This document shows positions 55,667-64,000 of a DNA stretch of 64,000 nt, in pieces (the first letter of the stretch is position 1; each line of letters starts with the position of its first letter). The translations under genes were made by a program, and so were the position numbers. Below the pieces are notes generated by a model. It searched no databases. It was given only the letters and a program-made list of their open reading frames with translations, and had not been told where the DNA came from. Source of the DNA: Cercis canadensis (lineage: Eukaryota; Streptophyta; Magnoliopsida; Fabales; Fabaceae). The DNA is taken from contig QAOA01007226.1 of NCBI GenBank assembly GCA_003255065.1, positions 143,990-207,989 of the forward strand. Reading direction: 5' to 3'.

Positions 55667-58600
55667 ATGGTTAGTAACATCCAAATGACCTCTTCAAACA
55701 AGAAAACTTCTGGTCACCACTCATTCCTTACTTTTTCTTCTACTCCAACTATCTGTGCTGAGAAATTAACTGGTTTTGGCAACTATATGACTTGGTCAGC
55801 CTCTCTGGTGTTGTGGTTTTTAGGTCAGGGCCATGAGGAACACTTAATCAAACAAATTAAAGACATCCCTGAAAAAGATTAGCCTAAGTGGAAGCAGGCT
55901 GATGCTTATCTTTGTAATGTTCTTTGGCAATCTATTGATCGGGTTCTTGTTGGCCAATATCGACCTTATNNNNNNNNNNNNNNNNNNNNNNNNNNNNNNN
56001 NNNNNNNNNNNNNNNNNNNNNNNNNNNNNNNNNNNNNNNNNNNNNNNNNNNNNNNNNNNNNNNNNNNNNNNNNNNNNNNNNNNNNNNNNNNNNNNNNNNN
56101 NNNNNNNNNNNNNNNNNNNNNNNNNNNNNNNNNNNNNNNNNNNNNNNNNNNNNNNNNNNNNNNNNNNNNNNNNNNNNNNNNNNNNNNNNNNNNNNNNNNN
56201 NNNNNNNNNNNNNNNNNNNCATTCCTTACTTTTTCTTCTACTCCAACTATCTGTGCTGAGAAATTAACTGGTTTTGGCAACTATATGACTTGGTCAGCCT
56301 CTGTGGTGTTGTGGTTTTTAGGTCAGGGCCATGAGGAACACTTAATCAAACAAATTAAAGACATCCCTGAAAAAGATCAGCCTAAGTGGAAGCAGGCTGA
56401 TGCTTATCTTTGTAATGTTCTTTGGCAATCTATTGATCGGGTTCTTGTTAGCCAATATCGACCTTATTGTACTTGTTATGAGGTTTGGCAGAAGGCCAAG
56501 AAACTCTACTGAAACAATATAAATCATTTGTATAATGTTGTCTCTCAGATGAAAACTCTTAAGAAACAGGATCTGGATATGCAAACTTATCTGGGGCAGA
56601 TCGAGACTCTTCAGCAGGAATTTAATGAGATGATGCCATTCTCAACTGATGTCGCTCAACAAGAGGCACATTGTGGCAAATTCTTTATGGTCCTTGCACT
56701 TGCTGGTTTGCCTTCTGAATTGGAATCAGTCCGTAATCAAATTCTGGCCAACCCTAGGGTTCCTACTATGGACATGATATTTGAGTAGTTAATCCGTATT
56801 TCAGCACCTACAGGTACCTCTGTTTCGACTACCTCAGCTGATTCTACTATTCTAGCCTCTCAAGTGAACCATCGAGAGGATGGTAAAGGTGGCCGTGGTG
56901 ATCAGCGAGCTAGAAATAGAGATCGCCCCCGATGTACTCACTGTAATAAAATTGGCCATACAGTGGATCGCTGTTTTCTCCTTCATGGTCGACCTTCTAA
57001 GGTTGCTAATGTTGCACAGTATGGTTCCTCCTCTAGCACTCCATCTGGCACGGTATCCGTCTCTGCTGCTGATTACAATGAGTTCCTCAGATTCCAAGAC
57101 AACCAGCGGTCCACCTCTATTGTCTCTATTGCTCAGCCTGGTAATCCTATTGCATGCATCTCTCAGTCCTCCTCTCTTGGACCTTGGGTTCTTGATTCTG
57201 GTGCTTCTGATCACTTGTCTGGTAACAAGAATTTATTTTCTCATATCACTTATTCTAATTCATTATCCATTGTTACCTTAGCTGATGGCTCACACACTAT
57301 AGTCAGAGGCATTGGTCAGGCCACACCTTTGCCCTCCCTATCTTTAAATTTTGTTCTCTTTGTGCCTGGGTGTCCATTTAATTTGATTTCTGTTAGCAAA
57401 TTAACTCAAACCCTCCCTTATTCTGTTACCTTTGTTGCTCATTCGGTTATTGTACAGGAGCGAAACACTGGGAGGATGATTGGAGTTGGACATGAGTCCC
57501 GTGGGCTATACTACCTCGCCCCACCACCATTTCCTGTGGCTTGTATTGCTGCTGATTCACCTGAACTTTTTCATTGTCATTTGGGACATCCTAGCTCACA
57601 GAAACTACAGAAGATGGTGCCGAGTCTCTCTAGTGTCTTTTCTTTAGAATGTGAGTCTTGTCAATTAGGCAAACATGTTCGTAGTTCTTTTCCTAGTCGT
57701 GTCAATAAACGAGTCGAGTCTCCTTTTTCACTGGTTCATTCTAATGTATGGGGTCCTAGTTGTGTCAACTCAACTTTGGGTTTTCAATACTTTGTTACAT
57801 TTGTTGATGATTTTTCCCGATGTACTTGGTTATTTTTAATGAAAAATCGTTCAGAACTTTTCTCTATTTTCCAAACCTTTTGCTCAGAAATTAAAACTCA
57901 ATTTGGAATCACCATTCGCACCTTCCGGAGTGATAATGCCCAAGAATATTTTTCTACTCCATTTCAATCTTTTATGACTTCTCAGGGCATTCTCTATCAC
58001 TCTTCTTGTGCTCATACTCCTTAACAAAATGGGGTGGCTGAGTGGAAAAATAGACACCTAATTGAGACTGCCCGTACTCTCCACATTCATAATAATGTTC
58101 CGCTGCCTTTTTGGGGAGATGCGGTTATCACTGCATGTTATTTGATTAATCGCATGCCATCATCTGTTTTACAAAATCAGGTGCCTCATTCTCTTTTGTT
58201 TCCCAATCAGCCACTCTACTCTCTTTCTCTTCGTGTCTTCGGTTGCACATGTTTTGTTCATGATCTCACCCCAGGTAAAGATAAGTTACATGCAAAATCT
58301 CTCAAATGTGTCTTTTTGGGTTATTCCCGTTTGCAAAAAGGTTACCATTGTTTATCTCCTGAATTCAAACGATATCTTGTTTCCCCGAATGTCACCTTCT
58401 TTGAGACAACCCCTTTCTTTTCTTCTTTAGGGCATCCTGATTGTTTTACTGTTACTCAGGATCTCCCAATTTCTTGCACTAGTCCTCTTCCATAGGTTGT
58501 TTCGTCCCATGACTCCACTGGTCCTATAGAGGACTCGGCACCTCCTCTCCTCACCTACCATCGTCGGCCTCGACCTGACCCTTTTGAGGACCCTACCATT

Positions 58601-60422
58601 GTGCCACCTGTCACTGGGCCTGTTGAGCACCCACCTATCGTGCCACCCGTCCTTGAGCCTGTTGACAACCCTCCCACCAATGACCTCCCTGCTCCTACCC
58701 CATTGGATTCATCTCTTGCTCCAGTCACTTCTCAGGTTCTGATCTTTGACTTGGACCGATCTATTGCTGATCGCAAAGGTATTCGTTCTACTCGCAATCC
58801 TTATCCCATTTATAATTTTGTGAGCTATCACCGTTTGTCTCCACAATATTCTGCTTTTGTGTCGTCTTTGTCTCCTGTTTCTATTCCTAAAAATGTAGGT
58901 GAAGCACTTTCTGACCCAGGCTGGCATAAGGCAATGATTGATGAGATGGTTGCTTTAGACTATAATAGCACTTAGGATTTGGTGCCTCTACCATGTGGTA
59001 AATCCACTGTTGGTTGTCGTTGGGTTTATACAGTCAAAGTTGGCCCTGATGGCCAAATAGATCGTTTGAAAGCCCGCTTGGTTGCCAAGGGATACACCCA
59101 GATCTACGGACTTGATTATTGTGATACCTTCTCTCCAGTTGCCAAGATGGCATCTGTTCGCCTCTTTCTCTCTATGGCTGTCATTCACCACTGGCCCCTT
59201 TATCAATTGGATATTAAAAATGCCTTTCTACATGGCAAATTGTAAGAGGAAGTTTATATGGAGCAACCTCCTAGATTTGTTGCTCAGGGGGAGTCTAGAT
59301 TGGTGTGTCGACTACGCGGATCTCTCTATGGACTTAAACAATCTCCACGGGCTTGGTTTGGGAGATTTAGTTCAGTTGTCCTACATTTTGGTATGACTCA
59401 GAGTGAGGCTGATCATTCAGTCTTTTACTTTCACTCATCCCCTAACTGATGCATGTACTTGATTGTCTATGTGGATGACATTGTGATTACAGGGAATGAT
59501 CAAGAAGGCATACAAAAACTCAAGCAACATCTATTCCACACTTTCAGACAAAAGATTTGGGCAAACTCAAGTATTTTCTGGGAATAGAAGTTGCTCAATC
59601 CCGAAAGGGTGTTACCATCTCACAGCGAAAATATGCCTTGGATATATTGAAAGAAACAGGTATGTCAAACTGCAAACCTGTGGAGACTCCAATGGATCCA
59701 AATGTCAAGCTCCTACCTGATCAGGGGGAGCCCTTATCAGATCCCAGTAGATATCGGAGACTTGTGGGAAACTCAACTACCTTACAGTGACACGTCCTGA
59801 TATTGCATTCCCTATGAGTGTACTTAGTCAATTTCTAAGTGCTCTGTGTGACAGTCATTGAGATGCAGTAGTTCGTATTTTAAAATACATAAAAAAGGCA
59901 CCAGGTAAAGGCCTATTGTATGAAAGTAGGGGACATATTCAGGTGGTTGGATATTCAAATGCTGACTGGGCAGGTTGTCCATACGATAGACGCTTAACCA
60001 CTAGATATTGTGTATTTGTTGGGGGCAATCTAGTGTCATGGAAGAGCAAGAAACAATCAGTTGTTGCTCTATCCACGGCTGAGGCAGAATACCGAGCCAT
60101 GGCTAAAGCAACCTGTGAGCTCATATGGCTGAAACAGTTACTTCAGGAGTTAAAATTCATGAAGATTCAACAGATGAAACTAATATGCGATAACCAAGCA
60201 GCTCTCCACATTGCCTCCAATCCAGTCTTCCATGAAAGGACCAAACATATAGAGATTGACTGTCACTTTGTTAGACAGAAAATACTTTCAGGGGATATTG
60301 CTACTAGTTTTGTTAGATCAAATGACCAGCTAGCAGACATATTCACTAAGTCTCTCGGAGGCCCTCGGGTTAACTACATTTGTAACAAGCTTGGAACATA
60401 TAATATGTATGCTCCAGCTTGA
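55667..60422 (+). pseudogene. Copia-B gag-pol polyprotein
   Basis: Gag starts MVSNIQMTSSNKK, with KLTGFGNYMTWSASLVLWFL and a CCHC knuckle CTHCNKIGHTVDRC. Protease WVLDSGASDHLSGNK, GAG-pre-integrase ELFHCHLGHPSSQKL and CESCQLGKH, integrase (HSNVWGP; FVDDFSRCTWLF; RSDNAQEYFS; NGVAEWKNRHLIETAR), RT ([78 protein letters not shown] with the catalytic DD intact), RNase H (YSNADWAGCPYDRR; SKKQSVVALSTAEAEYRAMA; HIASNPVFHERTKHIEID). Stops after AHTP, SPLP, YNST, HGKL, SSPN and CDSH, plus frameshifts near 59530 and 59770. The N run 55970-56219 is flanked by a 248-bp duplication (55722-55969 and 56220-56467). Confidence 0.92.
55970..56219. other. Assembly gap (250 N)
   Basis: Flanked by a 248-bp duplicated contig end with three differences. 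Confidence 0.9.
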
Positions 60423-60429
60423 GGGGGAG

Positions 60430-60639
60430 TGTTAGAATATTAGCTGTAAATACTGTAGTTATTATAGCATATGTTTAGGCTTGTAATTAGCTTATGATTA
60501 GGCCCATGATTNTATAACATATGTTTAGGCTTGTAATTAGCTTATGATTAGGCCCATGATTAGGCCCGTTATTGCTGTACAGTTAGTATAAATAATAGAT
60601 GTAAAAAGTTAGTCTCACAACCTTTCCACTATTCTCACA
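60430..60639 (+). repeat. Copia-B 3' LTR
   Basis: Same as the 5' LTR apart from an extra segment of about 50 bp around the N at 60512, which is a duplicated contig end. Confidence 0.9.
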
Positions 60640-60644
60640 GTTTT

Positions 60645-62701
60645 GATTTTCATCGTCACATTTTTTTTTTTATTCCAAGCACATTCAGTTTGTAGAAAGT
60701 CAATTCCCTGACTCTAATCTCCAACCGACAGCTCCTCCTTTAGAGTCCTCCTCACCTCCATCTTCCACTTTTTCAGCTCCTCACGACTTTCTTTCCTTTG
60801 AACCTTCTTCTCAGCCGCTGTCCTCATCTCATCCCATGTCCACTACTTCACCTTTACCCTTTCACCTGCCACCTACACCAGCATTACAACCCTCTAATAA
60901 CTTTTATCTGCCACCACCACTAGCAACTGGGCCCCACTCAACCACTTCACCTACGGTTATCACCACATGGGCTTTTCAGCATTGCCTTTGTGCTCTCCTC
61001 CCCTTGATACAGGTACCTCTCCTTCTACTTTACCTTCCCCTGTCATTAACACCCATCCTATGCATACAAGGGCCAAAACTAATATCTTTAAGTCCAAGCA
61101 GATCTATTTCGTTACCAAGTATCCCCTCCCTCCATCTTTAGAACCAACTTGTGTCTCTCAGGCTCTCAAGTCACCTCACTGGAGACAAGCCATGTCTGAG
61201 GAATTCACTGCCTTAATGACCAATGGTACATAGGATCTTGTTCCTCTTCAACCTCACCTTAATGTTGTTGGCAACAAGTGGATTTTTCGGGTAAAACGCC
61301 ATCCTGATGGTACCATCTCCAAATACAAGGTAGACTTGTAGCCAAAGGTTTTCATCAATGCTCTGGTGTGGACTTTTCAGAAACTTTTAGTCCGGTTATT
61401 AAACCTCAGACCATCAAGCTTGTGCTCATTATTGCCCTCTCACTTGGCTGGCCCTTACACCAACTTGATGTTAGCAACGCTTTTTTGCAGGGCACACTTA
61501 CTGATGAGGTATATATGCAGCAGCCCCCAGGTTTTATCCACCCTCAATTCCCTACTAATATTTGTAAATTAAAGAAAGCATTATATGGATTGAAGCAAGC
61601 CCCCCATGCTTGGTATTATGCTCTTCATCGCTTCTTATTATCTTATGGCTTCACCAACTTCCGTTCTGATGCCTCACTGTTTATTTACAAGCATGGTCCT
61701 GTCACCGCCTACTTTCTAGTATATGTCAATGATATCCTCTTCAAGGCAATAACACCACCTTTCTCACACGGTTTCTTCATGATCTTGCTGCCACCTTCTC
61801 TTTAAAAGACCTTGGTATCCCTGGCTATTTTCTAGGTCTTGAGTTGCTGCCAACACCTCATGGCATGTTCATCACTCAACATAAATACATTCATGATGTT
61901 CTGGAGAAAGCCCAGTTGCATGGTGCCAAACCTGTCAAAACACCAATGGCCACCTCTTGCAAATTTTTTGGTAATTCTTTAGCCACTGATGTCACTGTGT
62001 ATAGGCGTCTTACGGGCTCTCTTCAGTATCTTTCTTTGACAAGACCGGATGTTGCCTTTGCTGTCATCAACAAACTTGCTCAACACATGCAAGCCCCCAC
62101 TGCTGAACATTTTCAGGCTCTCAAATGCTCGCTTCGCTACCTCAAAACTACCCTCACTCATGGTATTCATCTTAAACGTAGCAAGCATCTTCCCCTCTTG
62201 GCCTACTGTGATGCGGATTGGGCAGGGGACTTTCTTGATCGACGTTCCACTAGAGCTTACATCCCCTACCTCGGCCCCAACACCATCTCATGGTGCTCTC
62301 GCAAGCAACAGTTTGTGGCTAGATCCTCTACAGAAGCTGAATACGGCTGCATTGCCTCCACTGCTACAGAAATACTGTGGCTTCAGAATCTCCTTTCTGA
62401 GTTGGGACTCAAGCTTCCCACATCCACTGTCATTCATTCAGACAACATTGGATCTACCTATCTTTGTGCCAACCCCGTTTTTCACTCCCGCATGAAACAC
62501 ATCTCCATCGATTATCATTTTGTGAGGGAACTCGTTGCTGCCAACACTTTGAAAGTCACTCATATTCCCTCACAACACCAATTGGCAGATTTACTGACAA
62601 AGCCATTACCTGGGCCACGGTTTCAGACCTTAAGAGACAAGATTGGTGTTCTTGATTCCTCCACTATCTTGAGGGGGCGTAATGGAGTCTTAGAACCATG
62701 A
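60645..62701 (+). pseudogene. Copia-A RT-RNase H half
   Basis: Continues the integrase tail of Copia-A after Copia-B: Ser/Pro-rich linker, HPMHTRAKTNIFKSK, SPHWRQAMSEEFTALMTNGT, RT with [54 protein letters not shown] and [11 protein letters not shown], where the catalytic Y-V-D-D reads Y-V-N-D. RNase H: LLAYCDADWAGDFLDRRSTR, STEAEYGCIASTATEILWL, HISIDYHFVRELVA. Stop TAG for Trp after TNGT (about 61231), frameshifts near 61000, 61330 and 61750. Confidence 0.9.
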
Positions 62702-63002
62702 CCCATGCACGTGAAGTCTCAGCCACATAACCCATGCAAGTGAAGCCTTAGCCACATAACTCACGTGTGTCTATAAACATTTTAAATTCAAACTTTTGTA
62801 AAGGCTAACAGTAGGATAGCAGCAGAAGAAACATTTTAAATTCAAACATTTTGTACTTAAGATAAAGGCTAACAGTACGTAGCAGCAACCTATTCTCCAT
62901 CTTTCTCTCTTAATCTGTTATGAGAGCACATGTATATATATACACTGTACACAACACGGAAAACTAATGAAATATTTTACCATTCTATTTGTTTATCTTA
63001 TA
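62680..63002 (+). repeat. Copia-A 3' LTR
   Basis: 323 bp. It has one 29-bp unit fewer than the 5' LTR and an internal duplication of about 55 bp (62776-62885). Two CACGTG hexamers remain (62708, 62762). Confidence 0.9.
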
Positions 63003-63007
63003 GTATA

Positions 63008-63429
63008 TGGAAACGCATATTGATATTGATGTAAGATATTATGCTTTGTAATATTGGACTAAAATGGGAAACAAATCTCTTGTCTTCAATAATCAACTAA
63101 TACTTGTTATAAATTTAACTGATTCTTGTCAAGCAAGAAGCTTCCATATCCAATAAACTTGTATAACATTTTGCAAAGAAACAAAGAAAACCTAAGAGTA
63201 CAGAGGAGCAGAAGCTTAGAGTAGGAAGGGTAGGAAGTGAAAGCCGTTGAGAGCGAGTTTCCAACCACTGACTGAATGATTGTCTTTTTCTTTAATTTAT
63301 TTTGTGATTAGTGTTGATTATGGTATCAAGTGTGGCATTGGAATTTCTAAGTTTCATTTGATGGCAACAATCTTTTAGTTAATGAATGCATTCCAATTAT
63401 TTGATAAAATGTCTCAGTGGCCTACTTTC

Positions 63430-63505
<76 letters not shown>

Positions 63506-64000
63506 GTGTCCTATTTTTGTGTTTTTTTTTTTTTTTTTTTTTTTTTATGTAGTTGGGAATTGTAATGAGAAAGAGAGGCATTGAGAGAGGCATAATGAGA
63601 TGGAGACCGTTGATCATGGTGGAGGGAAAAATGAAGGTCGTTCATATAGAAAAAGCCAATGATTCAATTTTCATTTTGTGTTTTAACGGAGAAAATTGAG
63701 ATAACAGTGTGAAATGTGGAGAGGGAGAATAAGTGGCGTTGATGTGTAAAAAATAATATCCATGTTATGTTTTAATAGGGGAACGACATTATCAGTATTT
63801 ATGAAACTTTACCTAAGTTTTGTAATACTTATTATGGCTAAAAAATATATCACTTTTCTCTCTCTTAATTTCATATGTGAAGGAGCTTTACTTTAAAATG
63901 TTGTCACAATAATATAATAGTGAAACTGGGGAGGCAAGAGAAATATTTTAGTGGAGCAAATTGAAGCAAATTGTAAAGACAATGAAAATTATTAAATATC
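63008..64000. other. Flank with long T tracts, no gene
   Basis: 63434-63546 is almost pure T in three runs; the Lys-rich minus frame over it is an artefact. About 63700-63830 resembles 10175-10300. Nothing else recognised. Confidence 0.5.

Larger units (their letters stand above)
55090..60639 (+). mobile_element. Copia-B: Ty1/copia element inserted in Copia-A
   Basis: Target duplication GTTTT at 55085-55089 and 60640-60644. LTRs 55090-55237 (148 bp) and 60430-60639 (with a contig-end duplication), TGTTAGAATATT ... TATTCTCACA. Primer site TGGTATCAGAGC at 55238, polypurine GAGGGGGAG at 60421. One gag-pol chain with stops and a 250-N gap in gag. Confidence 0.93.
52549..63002 (+). mobile_element. 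Copia-A: Ty1/copia element split by Copia-B
   Basis: Target duplication GTATA at 52544-52548 and 63003-63007. LTRs 52549-52859 and 62680-63002 (TAATGGA ... ATCTTATA), initiator tRNA-Met primer site at 52860, polypurine GAGGGGGCG at 62671. The single gag-pol chain is interrupted by Copia-B (TSD GTTTT) between integrase and RT and by stops. Confidence 0.92.

Noticed and set aside
63414..63617. Minus-strand frame of almost only lysines
   Set aside because: It is the translation of long T tracts, not a gene.

Overview
The window is plant nuclear DNA, almost certainly from a woody or otherwise outcrossing eudicot; I cannot name the species. The evidence is A+T-rich DNA, short GT-AG introns, Athila-type Ty3/gypsy elements with a tRNA-Asp primer site, Ty1/copia elements primed by initiator tRNA-Met, a CACTA-like element with the CACTACAAGAA end, and hAT, LINE and 'plant transposon protein' (Transposase_32-type) fragments. 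Duplicated contig ends beside nearly every N differ by about 0.4-2%, which suggests a heterozygous source.

Layout. 1-1504: flank with a 61-bp minisatellite (455-770). 1505-4651: a 12-exon Ulp1/C48-like cysteine protease gene (+), every junction in phase, one internal stop. 5069-8050: minus-strand fragments (a Transposase_32 first exon, a duplicated TOM5-like first exon, and a promoter-like block with repeated ACGT palindromes). 8148-9222: a probable hAT-like non-autonomous element. 11439-18281: a minus-strand LTR element whose only gene is a decayed Transposase_32-type ORF and whose LTRs hold an array of GC-rich palindromes.

18727-50430 is a nest. A CACTA-like element (TSD TTT), carrying exon fragments of a ZIP metal transporter and of an unidentified gene, was hit by Athila-2 (+, TSD ACTAC). 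Athila-1 (-, TSD ATACA) then inserted 6 bp into the start of Athila-2's 5' LTR. A hAT element (8-bp TSD) landed in Athila-1 gag, and two solo LTRs (TSDs TCTGT and, inferred, GGTGT) landed in Athila-2. Athila-2 keeps gag, protease, RT, RNase H and integrase as a broken chain. Athila-1 has lost RT to integrase but has expanded a Cys-rich acidic module downstream of the protease.

50450-64000: an old gypsy LTR remnant, a 5'-truncated LINE tail with a 13-bp TSD, and a copia element (Copia-A, 52549-63002, TSD GTATA) split by a second copia (Copia-B, 55090-60639, TSD GTTTT), then unannotated flank with long T tracts.

No intact cellular gene is certain. The best candidate is the Ulp1-like gene. All element genes are broken, largely by stops that replace Gln, Arg or Trp codons, as expected from decay of methylated cytosines. 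Several apparent tandem duplications are unmerged contig ends and should not be read as biology.
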